Positions 23,031-32,006 of a DNA stretch of 64,000 nucleotides are shown one piece after another. The notes below the pieces were generated by a model, which did not search any database, was not told where the DNA came from, and worked only from the letters and a program-made list of their open reading frames with translations. Origin of the DNA: Methanomassiliicoccus luminyensis B10 (GTDB lineage: Archaea; Thermoplasmatota; Thermoplasmata; Methanomassiliicoccales; Methanomassiliicoccaceae); the NCBI RefSeq assembly GCF_000308215.1, contig NZ_CAJE01000013.1, positions 235,985 to 299,984 of the forward strand, given 5' to 3'. Made by a program: the position numbers and the translations under genes. The stretch's first letter is position 1, and the number at the start of each line of letters is the position of its first letter.

Positions 23031-24198
23031 CTTGAGCTCCTCCCTTGAACTTTATGAGCAGATGACCGTCCTTGAACTCTGCCTTGTCCGGCTCCTTCCT
23101 GGTGAAGGTGAACGGCAGCGATATCGACCTGCGGTACGGCCCTACCTCGACCATAAGGTTGTCCCCGGACTTATAAAGCTGCACCTTTTCCTTGGGAGTG
23201 AAGGGCAGCCGCAGCGAGATTATGTCCATCCCGTCCTCGGAATAGATGTCCATGGGCTTCTCCACCGAGAAGTGGGCGGCGGGATCGGTGTCGCCGAACA
23301 CCATGTCCCCGAGAAGCTCCAGGGACTTGATCCCCACCAGCTCGACCGGCAGCTGGTTCGCCTTGAGGATGGTCAGCGGGCTGAACGATTCGTCAATGAC
23401 CCTCATGTAATGGGCCTGCTCCTCCAGCTTCTGCCGGAAGTACTCGTCGGCCGCTTCGGGGATTATGCGGTTCACCACCAGGCACTCCACCGTCATGCCG
23501 TACAGGCACATGTAGGTGAAGGCCCTCTTGGTCTCGTTGATCACCATCTTCTCCGGGTTCACGACCAGGCGGATGGAGGTGGTCTCGGGGTCCTCCAGGA
23601 CCTTCTGCACCGTGCGCATCCGGGACGCCATGATCTCCAGGTCCTTGATGAGCTCTTCCGACGGCAGGGGGGCGTTCATGACCTTGCCCACGGTGAGGCG
23701 GGCGACCCTCAGCATGTTCTTCAGCATGCCGTACAGCTTCTCAGTGTACCAATCGGAGACCTCCGGGAAGCTCAGCAGGCGCATCGTCTCGCCCGTCGGG
23801 GCGGTGTCCATCACCACCACGTCGTACGCCTGCCGGTTGTAGAAGTCCTCAACATAGAACAGGGCGGACATGAGCTCCATGCCCGGGAGCACGGCCATCT
23901 CCTTCGAGGTGATGCCGTCCATCCCCTGGGACATCAGGAAGTTGGAGATGAACTTCTGGACCTCCAGCCAGCGGGTCTCCAGCTCGTAGAGCATGTCCAC
24001 CTCGATGGCGTCGAGGTTCTCCTCCACCCTGGTGATCTTGCCGGAGAGCTCGACCTCCATCGAATCGGACACGGAGTGGGCGGCGTCGGTCGACATCAGG
24101 AGCGTCTTGTGCCCGGCCCGGGCAGACTTTAAGGCCGTCGCCGCGGCCACCGATGTTTTCCCCACCCCGCCCTTCCCAGTATAAATGATGATCCTCAA
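22975..24198 (-). CDS. ArsA/Get3-family ATPase
   Basis: A 407-aa deviant-Walker ATPase. The P-loop GKGGVGKTS is at the N-terminus, with STDAAHSVSD as switch I and VVMDTAPTGETMRLL as switch II. The C-terminus forms a small beta-rich, HSP20-like domain (LPFTFTRKEPDKAEF). Such proteins deliver tail-anchored membrane proteins or act in metal or other transport; arsenite-binding cysteines of classical ArsA are not obvious, so a Get3-like role is preferred. The start appears to be TTG at 24198 with GAGAAGGGA upstream; no ATG fits. Confidence 0.88.
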   Translation of the reverse strand: MRIIIYTGKGGVGKTSVAAATALKSARAGHKTLLMSTDAAHSVSDSMEVELSGKITRVEENLDAIEVDMLYELETRWLEVQKFISNFLMSQGMDGITSKEMAVLPGMELMSALFYVEDFYNRQAYDVVVMDTAPTGETMRLLSFPEVSDWYTEKLYGMLKNMLRVARLTVGKVMNAPLPSEELIKDLEIMASRMRTVQKVLEDPETTSIRLVVNPEKMVINETKRAFTYMCLYGMTVECLVVNRIIPEAADEYFRQKLEEQAHYMRVIDESFSPLTILKANQLPVELVGIKSLELLGDMVFGDTDPAAHFSVEKPMDIYSEDGMDIISLRLPFTPKEKVQLYKSGDNLMVEVGPYRRSISLPFTFTRKEPDKAEFKDGHLLIKFKGGAQDGGSERGDDDRGKQRVRA

Positions 24199-24332
24199 TC
24201 CCTTCTCACCAGGCCGATTTTACGGTTTTCAAGCTACTTAAGTTTGAGGGGAACAAGAAACGTATGGACGGATAAAAATATTGACGGAATGAAAATGCCC
24301 GAGGGGCGGACCTTGGGCGGAAAAGGTGGAAT

Positions 24333-24409
24333 TGGTGCCGGGGATGGGCTTTGAACCCATGACCTACGGATTATGAGTCCGTCGCTCCACCAGGCTGAGC
24401 CACCCCGGC
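24333..24409 (-). tRNA. tRNA-Met (CAT), elongator type
   Basis: Minus-strand cloverleaf: acceptor GCCGGGG pairs with CCCCGGC, discriminator A, encoded CCA (24333-24335). The anticodon arm is ACGGA-CTCATAA-TCCGT with CAT. The overall pattern matches archaeal elongator tRNA-Met better than initiator (no run of three G-C pairs in the anticodon stem). Ile2 with a modified C is the alternative that sequence alone cannot exclude. Confidence 0.85.
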
Positions 24410-24420
24410 ACTGGTCAGAT

Positions 24421-25194
24421 TTATTGTTCCTCGCTCTCGGCGGGGGCCTCTTCCTCGACCGTCTCCTCTTCGGCGGCGGCTTCGGGAGCGGGCTCCTCCT
24501 CGGGGGCGCTCTCGGCCTCGGCGGCCTTGGCGGCGGCCTCGGCAGCAGCGGCCTCCTGTCCGAACCTCTCCTGGATGGAGGGCTCCTCAGCGGAAGCGTT
24601 GCCGGCCTCGAGGACCTCGGACCTCCTGATCTCAATCCTCTTTATAGGGATGATGACCTTGGCGGCCTGGCCGAGATCCCTGGAGAGATCGCCGGAGATT
24701 ATAGCCTTCACGAGCTCGGACACGGTGACGTTGGCGGCATAGCCCTGGAGGGTCTTGGTGAGGATGCCTCTGATGGCGGTCTCCTGAGCGGCCTGGATAC
24801 GCTGCTCGGTGATGCTCATGGGCTTCACCCTGACCAGGAAGCCGTCCTTGGTGCGAACGTCCACCACGTGGTCGGTCTTGGTCCTCTTCCTGCGGGTGAG
24901 CCTGCGGACGTAGTCGCTGGTGAGGTCGTGGCCGACGAAGGTGGTGTGCGCCTCAAGCCCTTTGATGTCGGTGACCTTGAAGCGGATCTTGATGTGCATC
25001 TTGGAGAAGTCGCCGGTGAGCTCGTGGACGGTGACCTCGGTCGCCCTGCCCATGAGTGCGGAGGGCTCGGAGCTGGGCGTTTCTCCCAGCTCGACCTGGT
25101 TGAACATACGGGGAGCGTAGAGCTTGTACCACTCCTTTGCCTTCCACTTGTCCTTGACCTTTCTCGCAGCGGTTTTCGCCTTCTTTACAGCCAT
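24421..25194 (-). CDS. rps3ae: Ribosomal protein eS1 (S3Ae)
   Basis: A 257-aa small-subunit protein. The archaeal S3Ae core spans about residues 10-200 (WYKLYAPRMFN, TTFVGHDLTSDYVRRL, VRTKDGFLVRVKP). The last 55 residues form an acidic Ala/Glu-rich tail not found in shorter archaeal members. Upstream at about 25313-25324 is a strong TATA box (TTTTATATAAG on this strand), giving a leader of some 95 nt. It is followed at once by tRNA-Met on the same strand. Confidence 0.95.
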   Translation of the reverse strand: MAVKKAKTAARKVKDKWKAKEWYKLYAPRMFNQVELGETPSSEPSALMGRATEVTVHELTGDFSKMHIKIRFKVTDIKGLEAHTTFVGHDLTSDYVRRLTRRKRTKTDHVVDVRTKDGFLVRVKPMSITEQRIQAAQETAIRGILTKTLQGYAANVTVSELVKAIISGDLSRDLGQAAKVIIPIKRIEIRRSEVLEAGNASAEEPSIQERFGQEAAAAEAAAKAAEAESAPEEEPAPEAAAEEETVEEEAPAESEEQ

Positions 25195-25440
25195 TGGTTT
25201 CCTCTCCGTGATGATGGCAGAATCCTAAACCGGACCTCGCCGGCTCCGTGAGCGGCGGGGACCTACGGCCCTTCTGCTGGGGTGAATGAGATGGAAGGTC
25301 GAATGTACCACTTATATAAAAACATTTCCTACGGGCCCCGGAGCGGGCGTCCGACAGAGGAACGATGAGAAAATAACATTGTAGTCCTTCATCGCCTGGG
25401 CCGAGAGGCCGAGGTTCCGGACCTTTCGCGGTCTCGTTGC

Positions 25441-25743
25441 TCAGACCTTTGCCTTCTTCGCTGTAGGCTTCTTTGCGGCAGGCTTCTTGGCCGCCGGCTT
25501 CTTAGCGGCGGGCTTCGCCGCTACCTTCTTGGCGACGGTCTTGGCGGCGGTCGTCTTCTTCACAGCGGGCTTGGTCGCGGCAGCCTTCTTGACGGCTGGC
25601 TTTGCGGCGGCCGTCTTCTTTGCGGCAGGCTTCTTGGCCGCGGTCTTCACAGCGGGCTTGGCCGCTACCTTCTTCGCGCTGGCAGTGCTCACCTTGCCCG
25701 CGGCTGCGGGCTTGGTCGCCTTAGATACTGATGTCTTAGGCAT
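25441..25743 (-). CDS. Lysine-alanine-rich histone H1-like protein
   Basis: A 100-aa protein made almost only of K, A, P, T and V, with many AAKKPAAKK-type repeats. It resembles bacterial and archaeal H1-like nucleoid proteins that bind and compact DNA without a folded domain. ATG at 25743 is used; the upstream part of the frame is not of the same composition. The repetitive DNA invites length variation between strains. It could instead bind RNA or ribosomes. Confidence 0.8.
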   Translation of the reverse strand: MPKTSVSKATKPAAAGKVSTASAKKVAAKPAVKTAAKKPAAKKTAAAKPAVKKAAATKPAVKKTTAAKTVAKKVAAKPAAKKPAAKKPAAKKPTAKKAKV

Positions 25744-25903
25744 TTTATTCAAGCCAAGGTATTCACATCCTGGTTTAAGATTCTTTGCGTGGAAAATCGA
25801 TATCTGGGACCATCTCCGTGTATTCTTCGGGAGCGCCCGACGCGAAAAATGGGGCATGGAACAGATAAATAAAAATGGAGAAAAGGTAAGGGGTTTTCCG
25901 CGC

Positions 25904-26758
25904 TCAGATGATCGCGGGAACGTCCTGGAGCTCCAGGCCCAGCTTCTCCTTGGGGACGCCCAGGGCCAGACCGTACAGCTGGGACAGGTGGATGACCGGG
26001 ATGTTGTAGGTTCCCTGCTCCTTCTGGGTCCTGTCGAACTGCAGGTGGCAGAACGGGCACACGTCGATGATGAACTTGGCGCCCGAGGCCTGGATGTTCT
26101 TCAGCTTTTCCTGGGTGAACTGGGTGGCCAGGGAGGGGTTGCCGGACCTGACGCCGCCGCCGGCGCCGCAGCACATCTGCTTGTCCTTGTAGTTGAGGCT
26201 CTTGGCGCCGGTGGCCTCCACCAGCTCGTCGAGGATCTTGGGCCTCTCCGGGTCGTCCAGGTTCTTGATGTTGCTGGGCTTCAGGAAGTGGCAACCGTAG
26301 TGGACCGCGACCTGCAGGTCCAGGGGGTTCTTGATATGGGACTTGATGTGGTCGATGCCCATCTCCTTATAGAAGACCTCGGCGAAGTGCTTCACCTTGA
26401 CGCCGCCGTTGTACTCCAGGCCGACCTCCCTGAGGATCTTGTTGACGGCGCGGAGCTTCTCGGGGTTCTCCTTCAGGATGTGCGCGGCGTCGAACAGAGA
26501 GCCGTAGCAGCCGTTGCAGATGGTGATGATGTCCACGCCCTTCTTCTCGGCCAGAGCGAGGTTGCGGGCGGCGATGGCCAGCCAGGCGTCCTGCTCGAAG
26601 GACTTGATCACACCGGGGGCGGGGCAGCAGCCGGCGCCCTCCAGCTCTACGATCTCCATGTCAAGGGCCTTCAGGACCTCGCGGGTAGAGGACTCAATGC
26701 CGGGGTACCTGGCGGGGGCCACGCAACCCAGGAACAGCGCGTACTTGTTGCTTGCCAT
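25904..26758 (-). CDS. hdrB: CoB-CoM heterodisulfide reductase subunit B
   Basis: A 284-aa catalytic subunit with two cysteine-rich CCG modules (GCVAPARYP...GAGCCPAPG and YGCHFLKP...MCCGAGGG), which hold the noncubane clusters that cleave the CoM-S-S-CoB disulfide. It follows hdrC with a one-base gap. HdrABC with the MvhADG hydrogenase couples heterodisulfide reduction to ferredoxin reduction by electron bifurcation in the cytoplasm. hdrA is not in this window. Confidence 0.94.
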   Translation of the reverse strand: MASNKYALFLGCVAPARYPGIESSTREVLKALDMEIVELEGAGCCPAPGVIKSFEQDAWLAIAARNLALAEKKGVDIITICNGCYGSLFDAAHILKENPEKLRAVNKILREVGLEYNGGVKVKHFAEVFYKEMGIDHIKSHIKNPLDLQVAVHYGCHFLKPSNIKNLDDPERPKILDELVEATGAKSLNYKDKQMCCGAGGGVRSGNPSLATQFTQEKLKNIQASGAKFIIDVCPFCHLQFDRTQKEQGTYNIPVIHLSQLYGLALGVPKEKLGLELQDVPAII

Positions 26759-26759
26759 C

Positions 26760-27269
26760 TTACTTACCTCCTTCCAGCAGCTTGTCGAATCCAGTCGCCT
26801 TCAGGACCTTCTGGAAGTCCTCCAGGGCCTTCTTGTCGCCCAGGGTGTTGGCGGGGCGGCGGGGCAGGCCGAGCTTGGCGCGGACATCCTCGTACTTCTC
26901 GTTCAGGGGCACGGTGGCGCCGTTGGCCAGCAGGAACTGGCCGACCTTGCGGTGCTCGCCGGACATTATGCCGGCCTGAACAGCGTTGTTCCTCAGGATG
27001 GTGATGATGTCAACGATCTCAACGCCGCGGGGGCACCTCTCCATGCAAGCGTAGCAGGTGGTGCACATCCACAGGTCGGGGGAGTTGATGATATCGTCCT
27101 TCAAGCCGAGCTGGGCCTTGCGGATCAGCTTTCTGGTCTTGTAGGCGGTCATGCGCCCGGAGGGGCAGCTGGCGGTGCAGGTGCCGCACTGGAAGCAGAG
27201 CATAAGGGTCTCTCCTCCAGGCGTGCTCTTAACCTGATCGGCAAAATCTGGGCTAGGCTCCGTTACCAT
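26760..27269 (-). CDS. hdrC: CoB-CoM heterodisulfide reductase subunit C
   Basis: A 169-aa electron-carrying subunit with two [4Fe-4S] motifs, CFQCGTCTASCP and CTTCYACMERCP, followed by a helical domain. The start at 27269 has AGGTAATAATT before ATG. TTTATATA on this strand (27300-27309) lies about 32 bp upstream, so the hdrC-hdrB pair has its own promoter with a very short leader. A LysR-like regulator gene lies directly upstream on the same strand. Confidence 0.93.
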   Translation of the reverse strand: MVTEPSPDFADQVKSTPGGETLMLCFQCGTCTASCPSGRMTAYKTRKLIRKAQLGLKDDIINSPDLWMCTTCYACMERCPRGVEIVDIITILRNNAVQAGIMSGEHRKVGQFLLANGATVPLNEKYEDVRAKLGLPRRPANTLGDKKALEDFQKVLKATGFDKLLEGGK

Positions 27270-27299
27270 AATTATTACCTGGGGTTTGTGATGGCCCCG

Positions 27300-27309
27300 C
27301 GTTATATAA
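27300..27309 (-). promoter_or_regulatory. TATA box of hdrCB
   Basis: The complement reads TTTATATAAC, a near-perfect archaeal TATA box, 31 to 40 bp before the hdrC ATG at 27269. The start site would fall just before the AGGTAA ribosome site. Confidence 0.7.
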
Positions 27310-27347
27310 ACCTTGAGAAAAAATGCCCCCAGTTTTACCTATTTAGG

Positions 27348-28172
27348 TTAAACTACCCTGGCCTGCCTCTTCAGCTCCCCCGCCACCTTCCGCACCGTGG
27401 GCGTCTCCTTCCGGTACACCGCCGTGATCTGGTGCGACAGGATGGACGGCTCGGTGGCGCTTCGGATGTGCATGCCCCTCCGCAAGGCCAGCGACTCGTT
27501 GACGAAGAAGCTCAGGCCAGAGTCGGCCATGGCGTTGAGGGAGCGGTAGGTCCTCTCCACAGAGTAGGGGACGTTCCGGCTCTCCAGGTGCCTGAAGCCG
27601 ATGCGCTGGGCGCCGTACTTGAAGCGCGCGTACCGCGGGCCTTTGTCCACGTGCAGCAGGCGGTCCTCCACGATCTCCTGCCACTTCACCTCCTCCAGCT
27701 CGAACAGGTACAGGGGATCGTCCAGCACCACCAGGTCCATCAGCCCGGCCCGGAAGTCCTGGAGGTTGCGCTGGTCGTCCGATATTATGAGGTCCACAGA
27801 GCCCTCGGGGTCCACGCCGGTCAGGGCGTTCAGCAGCAGCTCCTCCGACACCACGGTACCGCCCACCACCGTCCCCTTGCCCCGATCCATCCTCCTGCTG
27901 AGGGCAATGTGCTCCAGGGCGATCCGCTCCCCTTCGGGGTTGAGCCTGGTGCCAGTGGGGCCAGCCGAGGTGAGGGGCGCTCCCACCTTCCCTTCGATCT
28001 GCGCGATATGGCGGTGGAGGACCGGAGTTGATATCCCCAGCCTCTGGGCGGCTTTATTCTGGCTGCCCTCCTCGTACACTGCCCGGAGGACCTCCAGCTG
28101 ACGGGGCGTAAGCCTTTTCCCCGCCACCACCAGCGCCACCGACGGCTCCAGCCTCAGCTCCCGGTCGCTCAT
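27348..28172 (-). CDS. LysR-like transcription regulator
   Basis: A 274-aa protein with an N-terminal winged helix of LysR/ModE type (RLTPRQLEVLRAVYEEGSQ, then AAQRLGISTPVLHRHIAQIE) and a C-terminal region like a periplasmic-binding-type ligand domain (SVDLIISDDQRNLQDF, MDLVVLDDPLYLF). It lies 78 bp upstream of hdrC and 68 bp from a divergent maturation protease gene. Control of either neighbour is a reasonable guess, with the ligand unknown. Confidence 0.8.
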   Translation of the reverse strand: MSDRELRLEPSVALVVAGKRLTPRQLEVLRAVYEEGSQNKAAQRLGISTPVLHRHIAQIEGKVGAPLTSAGPTGTRLNPEGERIALEHIALSRRMDRGKGTVVGGTVVSEELLLNALTGVDPEGSVDLIISDDQRNLQDFRAGLMDLVVLDDPLYLFELEEVKWQEIVEDRLLHVDKGPRYARFKYGAQRIGFRHLESRNVPYSVERTYRSLNAMADSGLSFFVNESLALRRGMHIRSATEPSILSHQITAVYRKETPTVRKVAGELKRQARVV

Positions 28173-28240
28173 CTTCCTTCAAATGTAACCGATGGTCCTG
28201 ACAAAAGCTTTTGTATCCTGGACCCTTCCCCAGGGGTTGC

Positions 28241-28699
28241 ATGAAGACCCTTGTTCTCGGGATAGGCAGCCCTGTGATGTGCGACGACGCCGTGGGCCTC
28301 AGGACGCTCCAGGAGCTGGCAAAGCTGGAACTCAAGGACGTGGACCTCCAGGAAGCCTGTACCAGCGGCCTCGACCTCATCGAGGTCATGCTCGACTATG
28401 ATCGCGTCATCATCGTCGACGCCATCCTGCATGCAGGCCACAGGCCGGGCACCGTGATGGTCCTGAAGCCGGAAGCGTTCTCCGACACCGTGCACGGGGT
28501 CAACCCGCACGAGGCCAACATCGCCACCACCATCGAGCTGGGAAAGACGCTGGAGCCGAACCGGTTCCCCAAGGAGATCATGTTCGTGGCGGTGGAAGTG
28601 AACGACGTGTTCACCGTCACCGACGTGATGACGCCCGAGATCGAGGCGGCCCTGCCGGACGCGGTGGAAACTATCCTAGGCATCATCAAAACAGCTTGA
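28241..28699 (+). CDS. Hydrogenase maturation-type endopeptidase
   Basis: A 152-aa protein of the HycI/HoxM/FrhD family that removes a C-terminal peptide from the nickel hydrogenase large subunit. The GIGSPVMCDDAVGLR motif matches GxGNxxxxDDxxG with the metal-binding Asp, and a VIIVDAILHAG segment follows. ATG at 28241 fits the family start. It is divergent from the LysR-like gene and near hdrCB, which fits hydrogen-dependent heterodisulfide reduction. Its 3' end overlaps the convergent Nudix-like gene by 24 bp. Confidence 0.88.
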   Translation: MKTLVLGIGSPVMCDDAVGLRTLQELAKLELKDVDLQEACTSGLDLIEVMLDYDRVIIVDAILHAGHRPGTVMVLKPEAFSDTVHGVNPHEANIATTIELGKTLEPNRFPKEIMFVAVEVNDVFTVTDVMTPEIEAALPDAVETILGIIKTA

Positions 28700-29224
28700 T
28701 GCGGTCCCGCGGCGCTCCCTGCCCAGGCGGGACAGGATATCCTCGAGCCATTCACTCATGAACTTATCCTCCGGCTCGGGCAACACGTCAAAGAAGCGCG
28801 CGCCGGGGGCCTCGCCCCCCGGTATGGCTACGGCGTCCACCAAGATGAACCACCTGATCACGTTGAGGTCCCTGTAGACCTCCTCCACCACGTACGCCGC
28901 GGGCATGCCCGCGATGTTGAGAGGGGCACCGTTCTCCACCGCGCTGTCCTGGGCCCCTTCCTCCACGGTCTGGGCCTTGTCCACGCTGCCCAAAGGGAGG
29001 AACCAGTCCCCTTCGTCCCGGGTGAACAGTATTCGCGACGCGGGGTCGGAGATGAACATCACGATGCCGCAGGCGCGGGACGGCCGCGGGGGCGGCGCGT
29101 CCATGTACGAGAGGTCCCGGCGCAGGGAGACCACCTCGGGCTTGCCATACTGATCGATGACCTCGTCCCACTGAAAGGGAGTGGGCCTCTCGATCAGCAC
29201 GTCCCGGCCGATGCTTTCGCCCAT
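28676..29224 (-). CDS. Nudix-like protein with degenerate box
   Basis: A 182-aa protein with a beta-strand pattern of the Nudix fold (ACGIVMFISD, ILFTRDEGDWFLPLGSVDK, YVVEEVYRDLNVIRWFILVD). The Nudix box is degraded: the region after LPLGSVDKAQTVEEGAQDSA lacks the REUXEE glutamates, so hydrolase activity is doubtful. It may bind a nucleotide or act as a regulator. It converges with the maturation protease and precedes the M16 peptidase on the same strand. Confidence 0.65.
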   Translation of the reverse strand: MGESIGRDVLIERPTPFQWDEVIDQYGKPEVVSLRRDLSYMDAPPPRPSRACGIVMFISDPASRILFTRDEGDWFLPLGSVDKAQTVEEGAQDSAVENGAPLNIAGMPAAYVVEEVYRDLNVIRWFILVDAVAIPGGEAPGARFFDVLPEPEDKFMSEWLEDILSRLGRERRGTASSCFDDA

Positions 29225-29264
29225 GGGTGAGGGTGGGACCGCATGTTAGAAAAGGTTGACGACG

Positions 29265-30539
29265 TCAGAAGTCGAGGTCCTGCAGGCTGGCCGCGGCCTT
29301 CTGGCTCTCCCTCCCGGGAGCGTGCATGGTGATGCACAGGCGGTCCCGCACCATCAGGCTCCCGGCGGCGGCCAGGACGTCCTCCTCCGTGACCGCGTCC
29401 ATCTTGCGGAGCGTCTCCTCCCCGGTGTGCGCCTCCCCGGTGGCCATGAACATCTCGCCCAGCCGGACCATGCGCGACTCCGTCGACTCCAGCTTCCGCA
29501 CGTAGATGCCCTTGACCAGGTGCTTGGCCCGGTCCAGCTCGCCCTTGTGGAGGCCTTCCTCCTTCAGGCGGCGGACCTCCTCTGCCACCATGCGGGCCAC
29601 CTTCTCCTGGTCATGCACCGAGGTGTTGTAGAAGATGCCGATGGCGCCGCAGTCGGTGTAGGATGACGACGAGGCGAATATCTCGTACACCAGCCCGGTC
29701 TTCTCCCTGACCTCCTGGAAGAGGCGGGAGGACGTGCCCATGCCCAGTACCGATGTCATCATCCTCTGGGCAAAGCGCTGCGGGTCCGTGGCGCTCAGGC
29801 CCGGGAAGCCCATGCCCACATAGGCCTGCTTGTCATCCCGGGGGAACACCTGGAACCTCGCGTGCGGCGTGGGCGGCGCGCGGGGGCGGAGGTGCCCGGA
29901 AGGCTCCAGGGCGTCGAAGCTGCGGGAGGCCCAGTCGACCGCCTGCCCCGCTTCCACGTTCCCGGTGACCACCACGGCCATGCGGGGCGGCCGGTAGTGG
30001 TCCTCGAAGAAGGCGCGCACGTCCTGATGGGTCAGGGTACTTACCGTCCCCACCGACCCGGCCTCGGACCGCCCCATGGGGTGCTTGCCCCACATGGTCT
30101 CAGCGAACAGAACGTGAAGGTACTCCTCAGGATCGTTCTCCAGCATCCTGATCTCCTGGATGACCACGTTCTTCTCCGTGGAGAGGCAGTCCTTGTCCAG
30201 CATGGGCTCGCGGACCATGTCCGCCAGGAGCTCCTGGGCCACCGGGGCCGTCTCGTCCAGAGAGAAGGCCTGATAGCTGGTGACCTCTTTGGTGGTGTAG
30301 CCGTTCTGCTCCCCTCCCGCCGCCTCGATCTGCTCGGACATCTGCTTGGCGGTGCGGTTCTTGGTGCCCTTGAACAGCATGTGCTCCAGCATGTGGGCGA
30401 TGCCTGCCTGGGCATCCGTTTCGTCGCGGGAGCCGGCGCCGAAGTAGACCGACAGGGACGCGGAGTGAGCGTACGGCAGCGGCTCGACCACCACGGGGAT
30501 GCCCCTGGGGGTCCGCTCGACTACGACCTCTTCATTCAC
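29265..30539 (-). CDS. M16-family zinc peptidase
   Basis: A 424-aa protein of the pitrilysin/processing-peptidase family. The inverted zinc motif HMLEHMLFKG (HxxEH) is present near residue 50, with a downstream glutamate in the ENDPEEYL region, and the second half holds the inactive M16 partner domain. GTG at 30539 gives the usual family start (VNEEVVVERTPRGI); upstream frame would run into the divergent PAC2 gene. A TATA-like sequence lies about 30 bp ahead, so the message may be leaderless. Confidence 0.88.
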   Translation of the reverse strand: MNEEVVVERTPRGIPVVVEPLPYAHSASLSVYFGAGSRDETDAQAGIAHMLEHMLFKGTKNRTAKQMSEQIEAAGGEQNGYTTKEVTSYQAFSLDETAPVAQELLADMVREPMLDKDCLSTEKNVVIQEIRMLENDPEEYLHVLFAETMWGKHPMGRSEAGSVGTVSTLTHQDVRAFFEDHYRPPRMAVVVTGNVEAGQAVDWASRSFDALEPSGHLRPRAPPTPHARFQVFPRDDKQAYVGMGFPGLSATDPQRFAQRMMTSVLGMGTSSRLFQEVREKTGLVYEIFASSSSYTDCGAIGIFYNTSVHDQEKVARMVAEEVRRLKEEGLHKGELDRAKHLVKGIYVRKLESTESRMVRLGEMFMATGEAHTGEETLRKMDAVTEEDVLAAAGSLMVRDRLCITMHAPGRESQKAAASLQDLDF

Positions 30540-30666
30540 GAATGCTCGAACAAACGAGGCATGGCATATTACTTTCCATGATGGGAGCGGAACTCTGGCC
30601 CTCCCCCGGGGCGGAAAGGCATAAGTACGCATGGCCGCGCATTGAGAACGAACAGGGGTATCCCTG

Positions 30667-31425
30667 ATGAGCTCTGACCTGAAGATCCATGAGTACAAGA
30701 ATGACAAGTTCACGAACGGGATGATGATCGTCGGCTTTCCCTCGGTGGGGCTGGTCAGCTCCATCGCGGCGAACTTCATCATCCGCACGTCCAAGCTGGA
30801 GAGGGTCGCCGGCATGGTGTCCGATGACTTCCCCCCGTACACGCTGGTGCACGACGGCTCGCCGTCCCCTCCGGTGAGGATATACGCAGGCGAGAGGGAA
30901 TGCAGCGACGGGGAGGACTGCAAGCAGCTGGTGACCGTGGCGGCGGAATTCATGCCCCGCCCCGAGCAGGTCCAGAAGCTCGCCACGGCGGTCATGGACT
31001 ATTGCCAGGAAAAGGGCATCAAGACCATCGTGGCCCTGGAGGGCATCAACTGGATGAGTTCCGAGGAGCCTAAGATACAGGGCGTGGCCAGCACCCCGGC
31101 CTCCCGGGAGCTCATGTCCAAGTACGGGGTGGAGGAGATGAAGGACGGCATGGTCAGCGGACTGTCCGGGGTCCTGCTCTACCAGGGCGAGATGCGCGGC
31201 CTGGACGTCATCTGCCTGCTCGGCCCCGCTCGGGTGGACCTGCCCGACGCCAGGGGCTCGGCGAAGCTCCTGGAGGTGGTGGCCAAGATGCTGCCCGAGC
31301 TGAAGATCGATCCCGAGCCGCTGTACAAGGAGGCCGAGGAGATCGAGAGGCAGATCAAGCAGGCCATGTCGAGCGTGAACCAGCCGAAGAAGCCGTCCCT
31401 CGAGGAGTCGGTGGTGTACGGCTGA
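30667..31425 (+). CDS. PAC2-family protein (proteasome assembly chaperone-like)
   Basis: A 252-aa protein with the PAC2 fold pattern: MMIVGFPSVGLVSSIAANFI at the start, HDGSPSPPVRIYAGE, and LLCLLGPARVDLPDARGSAKLLEVV near the end. Archaeal members are related to proteasome assembly chaperones and to ATP-grasp-like enzymes. The C-terminus is a Lys/Glu-rich helix and may form a coiled coil. It is divergent from the M16 peptidase, so both genes may relate to protein turnover. Confidence 0.85.
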   Translation: MSSDLKIHEYKNDKFTNGMMIVGFPSVGLVSSIAANFIIRTSKLERVAGMVSDDFPPYTLVHDGSPSPPVRIYAGERECSDGEDCKQLVTVAAEFMPRPEQVQKLATAVMDYCQEKGIKTIVALEGINWMSSEEPKIQGVASTPASRELMSKYGVEEMKDGMVSGLSGVLLYQGEMRGLDVICLLGPARVDLPDARGSAKLLEVVAKMLPELKIDPEPLYKEAEEIERQIKQAMSSVNQPKKPSLEESVVYG

Positions 31426-31535
31426 AACGGTTGCCCCTCGTCCGAGCGCGGCGGCGGGAGCGGCCCCGCCGCCCGAACCGCCGGCTGGCCCACCGGGAGA
31501 AACGCTTAAATGAGTGGTCTTAATTACATCGCTTT

Positions 31536-32006
31536 ATGCATCTCGTACCGAAGAAGTTCTTCGTCACCTCTGGCTGTGCCGTTAGCAAGGTCTCCGACCT
31601 CAACGCCTTCGACAAGGCATTGTTGGAGGCGGGCATAGGTGAGCTTAACATCGTCTCTGTCTCATCCATCCTCCCGGTCGGCGCCGAGCAGGTCGGCATC
31701 AGGGAGCTGCCCATGGGCGCCATTACCCACTGCGTCCTCGCCCAGATGAGGGGCGGCGAGGGCGAGATGATCTCCGCCGGCATCGCCTACGGGTACCGCA
31801 AGGACGGAAGGGGCGGGTACGTGGCGGAAGGGCACATCCACGGCAGCAAGAAGGCTCTGCGCGAGATCATGGAATGGAAGATGGACGAGATGGCCAAGCT
31901 GCGCGGCATCGAGATGGAGGCCATCGAGTACCGGATCGAGGAGCTCTCGGTCCCCATGGACAACTACGGTGCCTGCGTTGCCGCGCTGGTATTCGTAGAG
32001 TATTAA
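31536..32006 (+). CDS. pdaD: Pyruvoyl-dependent arginine decarboxylase
   Basis: A 156-aa proenzyme that cleaves itself in the VSVSSILP segment, turning a serine into the pyruvoyl group of the alpha chain. It makes agmatine for polyamines and for the agmatidine of tRNA-Ile2 in archaea. Length and the MRGGEGEMISAGIAYG strand fit the family. TTAAATGA about 25 bp upstream is a TATA-like sequence. The next gene starts right after its stop. Confidence 0.93.
   Translation: MHLVPKKFFVTSGCAVSKVSDLNAFDKALLEAGIGELNIVSVSSILPVGAEQVGIRELPMGAITHCVLAQMRGGEGEMISAGIAYGYRKDGRGGYVAEGHIHGSKKALREIMEWKMDEMAKLRGIEMEAIEYRIEELSVPMDNYGACVAALVFVEY

Noticed and set aside
24333..24409. tRNA with CAT anticodon as tRNA-Ile2 or initiator
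   Set aside because: Stem sequences match elongator tRNA-Met of archaea more closely, and the three stacked G-C pairs of initiators are missing. Ile2 is not fully excluded.
30540..30995. N-terminal extension of the M16 peptidase
   Set aside because: The extension is antisense to the PAC2 gene and its promoter; family alignment favours GTG at 30539.
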